Positions 1 through 9,566 of a stretch of 64,000 bases of DNA are shown here, piece after piece. Source of the DNA: Chlamydia caviae GPIC (GTDB taxonomy: Bacteria > Chlamydiota > Chlamydiia > Chlamydiales > Chlamydiaceae); assembly GCF_000007605.1 (NCBI RefSeq), contig NC_003361.3:372001-436000 (forward strand), written 5' to 3'. The notes below the pieces were generated by a model. That model was not told the DNA's origin. It saw nothing but the letters and a program-made list of their open reading frames with translations, and did not search any database. A program made the position numbers and the translations under genes. The number at the start of each line of letters is the position of its first letter. Positions within the stretch are counted from its first letter, which is position 1.

Positions 1-826
1 GCTCTTTTTTGATCGTTTTTAGCTGTTCTTTTAAAAAGAATTCTTTTTGGCTTTTGGTAATTGTTGCTTCGATTTTTTGATTGATACTACTTTGTAGGCG
101 GCTAAGATCCAGCTCTTTTTTAAGTAGGATCAAAGCTTTATCAATACGATCGTGCATGTTTGTTGTTTCAAGAACTTCTTGAAGTTCTTCCCTGGTAGCT
201 GTTGTTAGTGCTACAGAGAAATCAGCAAGCTTCCCAGGTTCAGTAAAGTCTGAGTGGCCGAGAAAGATTTGCAGTTCTTCTTTAAACAGGGGATTAAGTT
301 TTAAGAGGTCCTTAATTACAGAAACAATGCTAATAGAATACGCTTTTAGCTCTTCTGTTAGCTCTTTATTGTCTCTATGGTAGGAGACGCGAGCTTTGAG
401 ATATTTATCTTTGAGAGGCTCTACAATGCGGATACGTTCTTCTATACTAAGGAGTATTTGCGCACTGCCTCCTTCTATAGGCATAATACGTAAGATACGT
501 GCTACTACACCTACGCGATAGAGTTGGTTAAAACCAACTTTTAAAATGTCAGCATCTTCCTTTTTGGTAAGAACTAAACCTATGTATTTTTGTGAGGATT
601 TTGCTAGGAGCTTTAACACTTCATAATAAGGTCCTGATTCTATAAGGATTGGCGCTGCCATTCCTGGGAAAAAGGGGCGCTTATTAAGAGGAAGAATAAA
701 TAAATCGGAAGGTAGGGAGCGATCGTCTGATTTTTCTTCGACTTCCTCAGATTCATCCAAGAGTTTTTCTACTTCTTCGGGATTCGGATCCAAGATCTGA
801 GAGTCGTTATTTATTGTAGAGTCCAC
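1..826 (-). CDS. lon: Lon ATP-dependent protease, N-terminal part (runs off left edge)
   Basis: Cytosolic AAA+ serine protease that degrades misfolded and regulatory proteins. Only about 275 N-terminal codons lie in the window, so the ATPase and Ser-Lys protease domains are outside it. An acidic leader of about 40 residues precedes 'LFILPLNKRPFFPG', the opening strand of the LON substrate-binding domain. The helical region before the ATPase ('QKEFFLKEQLKTIKKE') is reached at the edge. The GTG start at 826 is chosen because AAGGA lies five bases upstream and no in-frame ATG occurs between the upstream stop and the conserved domain. It is divergent from tsaB across a 650-base gap. Family call is firm; the start is inferred. 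Confidence 0.93.
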   Translation of the reverse strand, partial: MDSTINNDSQILDPNPEEVEKLLDESEEVEEKSDDRSLPSDLFILPLNKRPFFPGMAAPILIESGPYYEVLKLLAKSSQKYIGLVLTKKEDADILKVGFNQLYRVGVVARILRIMPIEGGSAQILLSIEERIRIVEPLKDKYLKARVSYHRDNKELTEELKAYSISIVSVIKDLLKLNPLFKEELQIFLGHSDFTEPGKLADFSVALTTATREELQEVLETTNMHDRIDKALILLKKELDLSRLQSSINQKIEATITKSQKEFFLKEQLKTIKKE

Positions 827-1478
827 AATTGTCCTTATACTAAAATCATCGGATACATTTATCTAAGTTGCTCTGATAACTTATTGATGACAGCACTTTC
901 AACAATAAAGATCCTCTTTTCGGTATATTACAAAATAATCGAAATAAGTGCACCTATACAACTACTAGAGAAATAGCAGAGCCTGAAATAAGAATGAAAA
1001 AAGATGAGGGTTTAACGCAAATCGTTTTTCCTGATTTTCCAAAAAAGCAATCCCTGAAAATTTCTACGTATATGTTTTATATTAAACAATTTCTCATGTT
1101 TTTTTTATCGGATCTTGATTTAGAATGACTCTCAGATCGTGGGGATCACTCTCGTTATTAGTTATTTAAATTGTTTGAAATCTATCAAAAATTTTTGATA
1201 ATTATGACAATTTTGATCAATTTTCTAGTTGGGGAGACATGGCTCAAGCTCCCTTTGCGATAAGAGAGTTAACGGTCATTCAATCAAAGTAATAATATTT
1301 TTAGATTAAAGAAATTTTTTCCTCAGAAAGGGCAAGTCTGTCTGAGATTTGTCTTGTTTGCGTTCTGAAATTAAATTCTAAATCTTTAATCTGACTAATT
1401 ATTATTTAGTTTTGTTATTTTTTTTGATTAAAAGTTTTTTAGTTGTTATAGTTTATCTATTCGATTCTAATTTGAATT
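827..1478. other. Intergenic region between divergent lon and tsaB
   Basis: About 650 AT-rich bases separate two divergent genes and should contain both promoters. I see no conserved gene, tRNA or long repeat. On the minus strand a TTGAAA followed after 17 bases by TTATCA (around 860-895) is a weak promoter candidate for lon. The only coding hint is a 17-codon frame at 1239-1292, listed separately. The gap is unusually long for this compact chromosome. Confidence 0.6.
1239..1292 (+). CDS. Possible 17-residue small ORF (leader peptide or chance)
   Basis: An ATG is preceded by GGGGAG at ribosome-binding distance and opens a 17-codon frame ending in TAA, starting MAQAPFAIREL. It lies about 190 bases before tsaB. 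No family is recognised. The good ribosome-binding site is the only support; it may equally be a remnant or chance. Confidence 0.15.
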   Translation: MAQAPFAIRELTVIQSK

Positions 1479-2120
1479 ATGCATTTTCATAGATACGTTA
1501 TTATTGATACTTCTGGGTATCAACCGTTTTTAGCTTATGTAGACCATCAGAGGGTACTGAAACGTTGGAGCCTTCCCGTGGGTCCAGATCAAGGATTGGT
1601 TTTAGAATTTATTTTTAAAAACAGTGGGCTATGCTTTCAAGGAATCGGAGTTGCCGCGGGACCTGGGAATTTTTCTGCAACTCGTGTGGGGTTGTCCTTT
1701 GCTCAAGGGTTGGCTTTATCCCGGAAAGTCCCCATGATAGGTTATAGTTCCTTAGAGGGGTATTTGACTCCTAAGGATAAGGGCAAGGCTCTTATGCTTC
1801 CCCTAGGGAAAAAGGGCGGGGTAGTCACTCTTAGCTCAGATCTCACGGAAGAAGGGTTTATCTATGAAAAAAACGGGGTTGGTCCTGGAATTTTATTACC
1901 CTATGAAGAAGCTTCCGAATATTGTTTGGCAAATCATTGCTATCACGTCGTCTCTCCCAATCCGCAACTTTTCACTGATAGATTTTCAAATAAAATTTAT
2001 ATAGAAGAGACGGCGCCTTCAATTGACCATATTAGGAGAAATGTAGTTTCTCAACTTATGCTTTTAGAGTGTAGTCAGCAGCTCACTCCAGACTACCGTA
2101 GTTGTTCCTGTTTTTTTTAA
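1479..2120 (+). CDS. tsaB: tRNA threonylcarbamoyladenosine biosynthesis protein TsaB (YeaZ-like)
   Basis: TsaB is the ASKHA-fold partner of TsaD in making N6-threonylcarbamoyladenosine at position 37 of ANN-decoding tRNAs in the cytosol. The N-terminal strand 'YVIIDTSG' and the segment 'GIGVAAGPGNFSATRVGLSFAQGLA' (about residues 55-80) are the family signature (GPGSFTGLRIG in other bacteria). The length of 213 residues fits TsaB rather than the longer TsaD, and the metal-binding His-x4-His of TsaD is absent. Older annotations of the chlamydial orthologue (CT343) call it an O-sialoglycoprotein endopeptidase, which is superseded. The C-terminal half diverges. It heads the run tsaB-rpsU-dnaJ. 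Confidence 0.88.
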   Translation: MHFHRYVIIDTSGYQPFLAYVDHQRVLKRWSLPVGPDQGLVLEFIFKNSGLCFQGIGVAAGPGNFSATRVGLSFAQGLALSRKVPMIGYSSLEGYLTPKDKGKALMLPLGKKGGVVTLSSDLTEEGFIYEKNGVGPGILLPYEEASEYCLANHCYHVVSPNPQLFTDRFSNKIYIEETAPSIDHIRRNVVSQLMLLECSQQLTPDYRSCSCFF

Positions 2121-2139
2121 ATTAGAAATATTTCAGCCG

Positions 2140-2177
2140 GCAAGCACGATAGATTGACTCAATCTTGCTGCTTTTTC
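2140..2177 (+). terminator. Possible intrinsic terminator after tsaB
   Basis: AGATTGA-C-TCAATCT is an almost loop-free palindrome flanked by GCAAG upstream and CTTGC downstream, followed by CTTTTTC. An outer GCAAG/CTTGC stem would enclose a shorter inner stem. It sits 20 bases after the tsaB stop and before rpsU, so it may separate the two. The stem is imperfect. Confidence 0.4.
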
Positions 2178-2316
2178 AGTGTGCCTCACGTCAACTAACT
2201 CTTGAAGGGTAATAGATCTGATGTTACAATCGAGGCGCCTCTAACATACCAGAGTGAGATGTATAGCTGTGTTGTTTTAGGCTTAACAGTGATTATTATG
2301 CGAAATAAGGTAATGC

Positions 2317-2493
2317 ATGCCCAGTGTTAAAGTTAGAGTTGGTGAGCCTGTAGATCGAGCTCTGAGAATTTTGAAAAAGAAAGTTGACAAAGAAGGGATC
2401 TTAAAGGCTGCTAAGGCACACAGGTTTTATGATAAACCTTCAGTAAAGAAGCGCGCTAAATCTAAAGCCGCAGCTAAATACCGCAGTCGTTAG
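2317..2493 (+). CDS. rpsU: 30S ribosomal protein S21
   Basis: Small-subunit protein of 58 residues near the anti-Shine-Dalgarno region of 16S rRNA, helping initiation. The translation begins [20 protein letters not shown] and ends in the basic tail [15 protein letters not shown], typical of S21. AATAAGG lies six bases before the ATG at 2317. A second ATG at 2313 is in another frame. It is followed by dnaJ 29 bases later, the order seen in other chlamydiae (CT342-CT341). Confidence 0.95.
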   Translation: MPSVKVRVGEPVDRALRILKKKVDKEGILKAAKAHRFYDKPSVKKRAKSKAAAKYRSR

Positions 2494-2522
2494 AAAAATA
2501 TCCATCTAGTGGTGTTTGATTT

Positions 2523-3701
2523 ATGGATTACTATGATGTTTTAGGTGTTTCTAAAACTGCCTCTCCTGAGGAGATTAAAAAATCTTATCGCAAGTTGGCT
2601 GTTAAGTATCACCCTGACAAGAATCCAGGGGATGCTGAGGCAGAGAAACGTTTTAAAGAAGTTTCAGAAGCTTACGAGGTTTTGAGCGATCCTCAAAAGC
2701 GCGAATCTTATGACCGCTATGGTAAGAATGGACCTTTCGCCGGAGCCGGTGGTTTCGGTGGTATGGGCGGCATGGGCAACATGGAAGACGCTCTGCGTAC
2801 TTTTATGGGAGCTTTTGGCGGAGAATTTGGCGGTGGCGGAAGCTTTTTCGAAGGCCTGTTTGGTGGTCTTGGAGAAGCTTTTGGAATGCGTGGAGACCCT
2901 GCGGGAGCCCGTCAGGGAGCGAGTAAGAAAGTTCATATCACCTTAACATTCGAAGAAGCTGCTCGTGGTGTAGAAAAGGAACTCCTTGTTTCTGGATATA
3001 AAACTTGTGAAACTTGTTTAGGCAGCGGTGCTGCTAGTGAGCAAGGAATCAAGTGTTGTGATCGGTGCAAAGGTTCTGGACAAATCGTTCAGAGTCGTGG
3101 ATTCTTTTCTATGGCGTCAACTTGTCCTGAGTGTGGCGGAGAGGGGCGTGTCATTACTGACCCTTGTTCTAATTGCCGGGGACAGGGAAGAATTAAAGAT
3201 AAACGAAACGTCCATGTACAAATTCCTGCCGGAGTCGATTCAGGAATGCGTCTAAAGATGGAAGGTTATGGAGATGCCGGACAAAACGGTGCTCCTTCCG
3301 GAGACCTTTATGTATTTATTGATGTAGAAGCGCATCCTGTTTTTGAGCGCCGCGGGGACGACTTGATTTTAGAGTTGCCTATTGGTTTTGTGGATGCAGC
3401 TTTAGGAATGAAGAAAGAAATTCCTACACTCTTAAAGGAAGGTATGTGCCGTCTTACTGTTCCTGAAGGAATCCAAAGTGGCACGATTCTTAAGGTTAAG
3501 AATCAAGGGTTTCCCAATGTTCATGGTAGAGGGCGCGGAGATTTGCTAGTTCGAGTTTCTGTAGAGACTCCACAAAATCTATCAGAAGAACAGAAGGAAT
3601 TACTTCGTAAGTTCGCAACTACGGAAAAAGCAGAAAATTTCCCCAAGAAACGTGGTTTTTTGGATAAAATAAAGGGTTTTTTTTCCGACTTCGCCGTATA
3701 G
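2523..3701 (+). CDS. dnaJ: Chaperone DnaJ (Hsp40)
   Basis: Co-chaperone that delivers substrates to DnaK and stimulates its ATPase in the cytosol. All type I domains are present in order. There is a J-domain with the HPD motif in 'YHPDKNPG' (about residues 30-37), then a Gly/Phe-rich linker rich in GGMGG repeats (about 75-130). Four zinc-binding CxxCxGxG repeats follow ([32 protein letters not shown], about 160-225), then the C-terminal substrate-binding domain. The length of 392 residues is usual. No dnaK or grpE is nearby. Confidence 0.97.
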   Translation: MDYYDVLGVSKTASPEEIKKSYRKLAVKYHPDKNPGDAEAEKRFKEVSEAYEVLSDPQKRESYDRYGKNGPFAGAGGFGGMGGMGNMEDALRTFMGAFGGEFGGGGSFFEGLFGGLGEAFGMRGDPAGARQGASKKVHITLTFEEAARGVEKELLVSGYKTCETCLGSGAASEQGIKCCDRCKGSGQIVQSRGFFSMASTCPECGGEGRVITDPCSNCRGQGRIKDKRNVHVQIPAGVDSGMRLKMEGYGDAGQNGAPSGDLYVFIDVEAHPVFERRGDDLILELPIGFVDAALGMKKEIPTLLKEGMCRLTVPEGIQSGTILKVKNQGFPNVHGRGRGDLLVRVSVETPQNLSEEQKELLRKFATTEKAENFPKKRGFLDKIKGFFSDFAV

Positions 3702-3735
3702 GTAAGGGATAGCATAGTCTATCCGAGGAGCAGAC

Positions 3736-5772
3736 ATGGTAGCAATACAGCATGAATTAAGATCTTCTATTAAGGAAGTTCTGAAATTAGTCTGGACTTT
3801 AAGATTTGCTGAAAACAAGATGCTCCTTCTTTCCCGACAGAGTGATTCTGGAGGAACCTTCCAGTTGTCTTGTGCTGGTCACGAGCTTGCAGGAGTTATC
3901 GCAGGAAAGAGTCTCATCCCAGGTAAAGACTGGTCTTTCCCTTATTATAGAGATCAAGGATTCCCTATAGGATTGGGATGTGATCTTTCGGAGATCTTAG
4001 CCTCTTTCCTTGCTAGGTTAACTCCTAACCACTCTTCCGGTAGGATGATGCCCTACCACTATTCCCACAAAAAGTTACGTATTTGCTGCCAATCTAGTGT
4101 TGTGGGTACGCAATTTCTTCAAGCTGCAGGACGCGCTTGGGCTACCAAACATGCAAAGTCTAACGAAGTAGTTTATGTTTCTGGAGGAGATGGATCCACG
4201 TCTCAAGGAGAATTCCATGAGATGTTAAACTATGTTGCTCTACACAAGCTGCCATTAGTTACCGTGGTCCAGAATAACTCCTGGGCAATCTCTGTTCCTT
4301 TTAAGGATCAATGTTCTGCAGATCTAGCTCGTTTAGGGGAAAGTTATCGCGGTCTTTCAGTATATGAAGTGGATGGTGGTGATTATTTTGGTCTTGTAGA
4401 TGTATTTTCTAAAGCTGTGGATCAGGCTAGACATGCTTCTGTTCCTGCTTTAATTCTTATCAATGTTATGCGTTTAGAGCCGCATAGTAACTCTGATAAT
4501 CATGAGAAATATCGTAGTCGTGATGACTTAGATTATTGCATGAATAATGATCCTCTAATTCGTTTAGAGCGCCAGATGGTCGAAGAGTGCGGTATTTCCC
4601 CTGCTGAAATTTTAGAAATAAAAGCTGAGGCTGAGGCCGAGGTGGCTCGTGCTTGTGAGCTAGCTGAGGGAGTGCCTTTCCCTAGTAAAGGTTCTACAAG
4701 CCATGATGTATTTTCTCCACATACGATTTCTCTGATTGATTACGAAGGTTCTTTGGAAGCTCAGCGTTTACGTGATACACAGCCAAAAGTCATGCGTGAT
4801 GCTATTACGGAAGCTTTAGTTGAAGAAATGAATAGAGATTCTGGAGTGGTTGTTTTTGGTGAGGATGTTGCCGGAGATAAGGGTGGGGTTTTTGGTGTTA
4901 CAAGAAATCTTACTGATAAATTCGGTGTGGAACGTTGTTTTAATACACCTTTAGCAGAAGCTACAATTATTGGAACAGCTATCGGTATGGCTATGGATGG
5001 TATCCATAAGCCTGTTGCAGAAATCCAGTTTGCCGACTATATCTGGCCAGGAATTAACCAGTTATTTTCTGAAGCTTCGAGTATTTATTATCGTTCTGCA
5101 GGAGAGTGGGAAGTCCCCTTAGTTATTCGTGCTCCTTGTGGGGGATATATACAAGGTGGCCCCTACCACTCTCAAAGTATAGAAGCTTTCCTAGCCCATT
5201 GTCCGGGAATTAAAGTTGCGTATCCCTCTAACGCTGCAGATGCGAAAGCTTTATTAAAAGCTGCTATTCGCGATCCTAATCCTGTGGTCTTTTTAGAGCA
5301 TAAGGCTTTGTATCAACGGCGTATTTTTAGTGCCTGTCCCGTATTTTCTTCTGATTATGTTTTGCCTTTTGGTAAAGCAGCGATTACCCATCCAGGTTCC
5401 GATCTCACGATTGTTTCTTGGGGAATGTCCTTAGTTATGAGTATGGATGTAGCTAAGGAGTTAGCAGCTTTAGATATTTCTGTAGAGGTTATAGATTTAA
5501 GGACAATAGTTCCTTGTGATTTTTCTACAGTTTTAGAATCTGTGAAGAAAACTGGGAAGCTTCTTATTGCTCATGAGGCTTCGGAGTTTTGTGGATTCGG
5601 TAGTGAGCTCGCTGCGACTGTAGCCGAGCAGGCATATTCGTATCTTGACGCTCCTATTCGCCGTGTTGCGGGATTGCACGCTCCTGTCCCCTATTCAAAA
5701 ATCCTAGAAAATGAAGTTCTTCCTCAAAAAGAGAAAATTCTTCAAGCAGCAAAAAGCTTGGCAGAATTTTAA
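3736..5772 (+). CDS. 2-oxoacid (pyruvate/branched-chain type) dehydrogenase E1, fused alpha and beta subunits
   Basis: Thiamine-diphosphate E1 that decarboxylates a 2-oxoacid and acetylates the lipoyl arm of E2. Residues about 1-330 are the alpha subunit with the ThDP motif 'GGDGSTSQGEFHE...NN'. Residues about 350-678 are the beta subunit ('VVVFGEDVAGDKGGVFGVT', 'PLAEATIIGTAIGMA', 'FADYIWPGINQ'). Most bacteria encode these separately; the fusion matches chlamydial CT340, variously called pyruvate or oxoisovalerate dehydrogenase. The beta half resembles BkdAB/PdhAB-type heterotetrameric E1, so substrate preference cannot be read from sequence. Its last four bases overlap the convergent gene at 5769. 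Confidence 0.9.
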   Translation: MVAIQHELRSSIKEVLKLVWTLRFAENKMLLLSRQSDSGGTFQLSCAGHELAGVIAGKSLIPGKDWSFPYYRDQGFPIGLGCDLSEILASFLARLTPNHSSGRMMPYHYSHKKLRICCQSSVVGTQFLQAAGRAWATKHAKSNEVVYVSGGDGSTSQGEFHEMLNYVALHKLPLVTVVQNNSWAISVPFKDQCSADLARLGESYRGLSVYEVDGGDYFGLVDVFSKAVDQARHASVPALILINVMRLEPHSNSDNHEKYRSRDDLDYCMNNDPLIRLERQMVEECGISPAEILEIKAEAEAEVARACELAEGVPFPSKGSTSHDVFSPHTISLIDYEGSLEAQRLRDTQPKVMRDAITEALVEEMNRDSGVVVFGEDVAGDKGGVFGVTRNLTDKFGVERCFNTPLAEATIIGTAIGMAMDGIHKPVAEIQFADYIWPGINQLFSEASSIYYRSAGEWEVPLVIRAPCGGYIQGGPYHSQSIEAFLAHCPGIKVAYPSNAADAKALLKAAIRDPNPVVFLEHKALYQRRIFSACPVFSSDYVLPFGKAAITHPGSDLTIVSWGMSLVMSMDVAKELAALDISVEVIDLRTIVPCDFSTVLESVKKTGKLLIAHEASEFCGFGSELAATVAEQAYSYLDAPIRRVAGLHAPVPYSKILENEVLPQKEKILQAAKSLAEF

Positions 5773-6806
5773 TTGTTGTAAGCTTTTTGTAATATAGACA
5801 GCAGGGGAAGTTCTTTTTGATGATTTACGGTAATTTGTTTTACTGTTCTTCCGTTGCGTTGTTCTTCTATACGTATAGCTTCTAGCAAGGCTAAGGCACA
5901 TAGAGAGCACCACATCTCGTATTCTTCTTGATGCGAATGCATATCGTTTACACCTAAAAGTTCCAGTTGCAATGAAGTAATTTTATGTTCCCTGCAGATG
6001 TTAAAACATTTTAGATAAGCGTCTACAAGGTTTTTAAAGGCTTTCTCATGATTAAAATCTTGGAAGGTAACAGCTCTTTGTAATTGCTTAGTATGGAGAA
6101 GAACTTCGATAGTCGGTGGGTTGATAAAGATCAAATGAGAAGCAGGGGCTATTTCTTGAGACTTATTTATCCAAGGTCCGTAAGCTATAGCACCTGGAGG
6201 GAATTTTGAGGCATTAGGTTGTGTAATAGCATTCCAACACTCTTTTTCTATGCGTCCAATTAATGCTAATGTTCGATGAATTACGTAACTGGAATCTCTA
6301 TCAGAGTTCGTGCAGAGCATAACCGCAGAATCTTTATTTTTTAATACAGGATCATTGATAGGATGTCCTTTATAAAAGGCGAGTTGTAAACCGGTCTTCG
6401 GATTGCTTACAAAAATATATTCCGTATTCTTACTTATTCTATTTGAATGGGGAAGTATCAGGTTTAAGGAGTAGGTGTTTTTTAACCGTTTTGCAACACC
6501 TGATAGCGTAAGCTCTAAGAAAGAAGGCGTGGAAATAGGCGTAAGAGGTTTTCTTAGCTTTATCAAAATCAGAGAGCTAAGGATAAGGAAAACCGCTCCT
6601 AAAGCAAGTAGGGGGGAGGCAAGGGCAAAAGATTGCCCTGAAGATAATGCGAGTATCCCTCCTAGTAAAAATGCTAATCCTAAAGTAGCTATCGCCTGTA
6701 TGACGTGCAAGGTTTTTATCTTTAAATTGTATGGGCTTCTATAGGCTTCTAACAATTTTAAAGATGTGTTTGAGATCTGATTGTTTACACGATGAATTAA
6801 AGGCAT
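5769..6806 (-). CDS. Inc-like protein with bilobed hydrophobic domain, unknown function
   Basis: 345 residues with no recognised enzyme family. Two closely spaced hydrophobic segments near the N terminus (about residues 37-60 and 62-85, the second ending LILIKLRKPL) form the bilobed hydrophobic motif that marks chlamydial inclusion membrane proteins. The remaining 260 residues are soluble and mixed alpha/beta, with no coiled coil evident. It sits between the E1 gene and comEC, adjacent genes in C. trachomatis as I recall, so it looks like a lineage-specific insertion. Inclusion membrane location is inferred from topology only. Confidence 0.7.
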   Translation of the reverse strand: MPLIHRVNNQISNTSLKLLEAYRSPYNLKIKTLHVIQAIATLGLAFLLGGILALSSGQSFALASPLLALGAVFLILSSLILIKLRKPLTPISTPSFLELTLSGVAKRLKNTYSLNLILPHSNRISKNTEYIFVSNPKTGLQLAFYKGHPINDPVLKNKDSAVMLCTNSDRDSSYVIHRTLALIGRIEKECWNAITQPNASKFPPGAIAYGPWINKSQEIAPASHLIFINPPTIEVLLHTKQLQRAVTFQDFNHEKAFKNLVDAYLKCFNICREHKITSLQLELLGVNDMHSHQEEYEMWCSLCALALLEAIRIEEQRNGRTVKQITVNHQKELPLLSILQKAYNN

Positions 6807-6927
6807 GCAGGAGTCCTAAGATAGACACAATCAATGCTATAGCCATAAAATTGTAAGATAAGCGCAGGAGCTTAACAATAACATTTTTGATAATGACAAG
6901 AATTTTTTTATAAATTCTTCTTCCAAA

Positions 6928-6948
6928 GGTCTAGCGTATAGCTAGACC
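6928..6948. terminator. Perfect 8-bp inverted repeat downstream of comEC
   Basis: GGTCTAGC-gtata-GCTAGACC forms a perfect eight-pair stem with a five-base loop in the gap between comEC and the Inc-like gene. It lies 80 bases past the comEC stop on the minus strand. No clean T run follows, so terminator function is only suggested. Confidence 0.35.
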
Positions 6949-7027
6949 ACATTCTGAATCTCATTCTTTTTGATCTGATCCAAGCGTATATAGAAGTTCA
7001 AGTCGTATCGAGGTGCGTTCACAGAGA

Positions 7028-8474
7028 CTAAATAGCATGAGTTAAGGAGGGATTTTCTGTTGTTTTTTCTCGGCGTTCGCCTAGAAAAAACAGAAAGATG
7101 AAAATCAGGGTAAGTTTTTCTGGAGATAGAGGCGTTAGCTCTAGGGAAGTTAACACATTAGGACTATGCAGAAGAGGGTGTGAGATTATCCATGAAATAC
7201 AAAATTTTGTCATGGGAGCGGCAAATGGAAGAATCAAAGAAAGGAGAATTAGGGAAAACAACGGAAGGATGATTAGAGGGAAAAAGAGGTTATAGATTAG
7301 TCCTTCTAACGGGAAAGACTGAAAGAAGTTCACAGCAGGGAAAAAGAGAAAGATCTGTGAGGCGAATGCTATAGATAGGGCTGAGAAGAAATAGCGAATA
7401 AGGGGAAGTAAATACCCAGGGGCTATTTCCTTCCAAGGGATGAAGAAAAAGCGAAATAGATGGGGGAAGAATAGTAAAATACCCAAAGTAGCTAAAAAAC
7501 TTAGAGAAAAGGCGGGAGATAGCGGAGAGAATACTAAAGAACATAGAATACACCCAATCCCTAAACGATTCAAACTAGAGCAGTATCCTGAAGAAAAAGG
7601 AGAAAGGCAGATAAGAGCCAAGGAAATCCATGCTCTCCATACCGAAGGAGACCAGGGAAATAAGAGCGTGAGTCCCGAAAGGATACTAAGAGCAAGGAAA
7701 TATTTTATTTTGGTGGGGAGGCTACCAAAAAGGAAAAATAGAGCTGAGGCAAATAGGGAAAAGTGCCATCCAGAAATAGCAAATAGGTGGGCAAGTCCTT
7801 TATTTTGAAAAATTTTTTAGATGTTTTGGTAAGGGAGTGCCGAGAAGGAGGCTGGAGGCGAATCTTCCTGACTCTTCGGAAGAAAATAGATTTAGAATAC
7901 GTTTATGAGATGATTCTCGTAATTTATCTTGGATACGTGCTATTTTTGTAGGCTCTATTTTTTCATAGCAACCATTAGACTTAAAAATAATTTGGGATGT
8001 ATGATCTAGCGTCGTTCCTTGGATATAGTATTGTTTATTTAGTTCTAAATGTGCGTCTATAAGAATAGTACAGGGAACATGACGGTATTTTTGTCCACAG
8101 GGATAGTATAGGTGAATGGCTTCTCCAAAATATCTATTCTCTCTTCCAGATTTAATGATAAAGCTTCCCGATGATTGCCCTTTATGAATAGAAGAAGCTC
8201 CTGAAAAAGTTATCAAGGGAATAAGCCAGCACATTCCTATGAAGAGCTGTTGTTTATGTTGTTGTTTGGGAATAAAGAGGGAAAGGGCTAGAAGTAAGAG
8301 TATCCCACATAGAGGATAAGAACGTGCTAGTGTCCCTGTTAGCCAATAGAGAGCGCAGATCAATAAAGGATGTTGTTGTTGAAAGTATCGACAAGAATGC
8401 GTTAGCTGTATCCATAGGGAAGATAAAGTGTGAATAAGGACTGAGAATGAAAAAGTTTCAAAACGTTTTAGCAT
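7028..8474 (-). pseudogene. comEC: ComEC/Rec2-family DNA-uptake channel, disrupted by a one-base frameshift
   Basis: ComEC is the inner-membrane channel for single-stranded DNA uptake in competence. One frame encodes residues 1-224 and stops at 7800. The other continues, by my own translation, from 'FQNKGLAHLFAISGWHFSL' (the Competence-domain motif) through several membrane helices to 7028. Removing one base from the A6-T5 run near 7805-7816 joins them as '...PKHLKNFQNKGLAHL...' and gives an uninterrupted protein of about 481 residues, as expected for the chlamydial orthologue (CT339). The metallo-beta-lactamase C-terminal domain is absent, as I recall for chlamydiae generally. The cause may be real decay, transcriptional slippage at the A/T run, or a sequencing error. 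Its 5' end overlaps the divergent gene at 8447 by 28 bases. Confidence 0.85.
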
Positions 8475-9238
8475 CGGTTCATTCTTTCCCCAATCTTGAA
8501 GTGTATTCTATAGAGCAGTTACGTGAAGAGATGTCTTGGGAAGAGATTTCCAAGAAAGCTCCGCGCTTGCCCCGAGGCTGGTACGAGCTAATGGGATTAT
8601 CAAAAAAGGACAGATTAGATTTTTGCCAAGAGTATTGGCTTACTGTTTTGGGAATTGATGGTAATCAATTTCCGGGTATTTGTCGTTTTTTCTCGTTATT
8701 AGATAGTCTAGATGTTTATATTTATCGTTCTGCTAATGAACCCTATGAGGCGAAAATGCTCTATACCTTCGGTGATGGGCGTTGTGGATTTCAAGGAGGA
8801 CCTCCTTTATTGGAAACAGAGGGGCATTGTTTTCCTGCTCTAGGGGATAATGATTACCAGAAATTTTTCACGATTCATAATGGATTTGGGAAATGGGAAG
8901 ATGAGGGAATTTTCCCTTACCGTTCTTTAGCTAAAGTTCAACATAAGCTGCGGGAGCTGCTGCTGCGTTTAAAAAAGATTTCTCCTGAAGACAATTGTAC
9001 CTTTTTAGGAATTTATCCTTTCTATGGTTATGAAGAGCCTTTGACTTACCAGTGTTTTCTTTTTGATCCGGAAGTGCGTAGGGATTTTCCCTCACCAAAC
9101 ATAGTATTGAGTGAGGAAAGCCTAGAGCATAGAACTTTAGAAAGTATTGAGCGTTTACATTTAACTACAAGTCATTATCCTTCTTTCCTTTCTTGGTTGG
9201 AAAACTACTTGCATAGTGAAGAGGTGTATGGTGAATGA
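8447..9238 (+). CDS. Chlamydia-specific conserved protein (CT338-type), unknown function
   Basis: 263-residue soluble protein without signal peptide, membrane segment or recognised domain. Its position between comEC and ptsH matches CT338. AAGGA lies six bases before the ATG at 8447, supporting that start even though it overlaps the divergent comEC start. The end overlaps ptsH, giving a tight 8447-ptsH-ptsI transcription unit. I recall CT338 being discussed as a candidate type III secretion substrate; nothing visible here proves that. Confidence 0.75.
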   Translation: MKKFQNVLASVHSFPNLEVYSIEQLREEMSWEEISKKAPRLPRGWYELMGLSKKDRLDFCQEYWLTVLGIDGNQFPGICRFFSLLDSLDVYIYRSANEPYEAKMLYTFGDGRCGFQGGPPLLETEGHCFPALGDNDYQKFFTIHNGFGKWEDEGIFPYRSLAKVQHKLRELLLRLKKISPEDNCTFLGIYPFYGYEEPLTYQCFLFDPEVRRDFPSPNIVLSEESLEHRTLESIERLHLTTSHYPSFLSWLENYLHSEEVYGE

Positions 9239-9566
9239 GTGTAGAGAATGTGTTTTAGATAGCGAAGATGTGGAAACTTCTGTGAATTCTCAAGATGATG
9301 AACTGACATGCCTATGCATTGTAAAAAATACTTCTGGGATACATGTCCGCCCTGCAGGTGCTATTGTGAAGTTGTTTGATGGTGAAGATTGCGAAGTCAG
9401 CTTTACCTACGCGGGGAAGACGGTAAATGCTAAAAGTATAATGAGCATACTCATATTAGGAGCACCACAAAACGGTGAGATTTTTGTGCGTATTAAGGGA
9501 AAAGATGCGAGTCGAGTCATGCAGAAAGTGCAAGATGCTTTTGATTCAGGTTTTGGAGAGTTGTAG
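9228..9566 (+). CDS. ptsH: Phosphocarrier protein HPr
   Basis: HPr takes a phosphate from EI on its active-site His and passes it to EIIA proteins. The active site is in 'SGIHVRPAG', and the conserved regulatory Ser lies in 'NAKSIMSIL'. An acidic N-terminal extension of about 25 residues precedes the usual start of the fold. I chose ATG 9228 over GTG 9216 because both lie inside the preceding gene and the ATG has AGAGG just upstream. The stop directly abuts the ptsI ATG. With no sugar permease here, the likely partners are the PtsN proteins at 27288 and 27770. Confidence 0.88.
   Translation: MVNECRECVLDSEDVETSVNSQDDELTCLCIVKNTSGIHVRPAGAIVKLFDGEDCEVSFTYAGKTVNAKSIMSILILGAPQNGEIFVRIKGKDASRVMQKVQDAFDSGFGEL

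Noticed and set aside
7440..7808. 122-residue plus-strand frame and a 65-residue frame at 7098-7295
   Set aside because: Both are antisense to the comEC membrane helices; the Lys/Arg-rich translation is what the reverse of Phe/Leu-rich codons gives.
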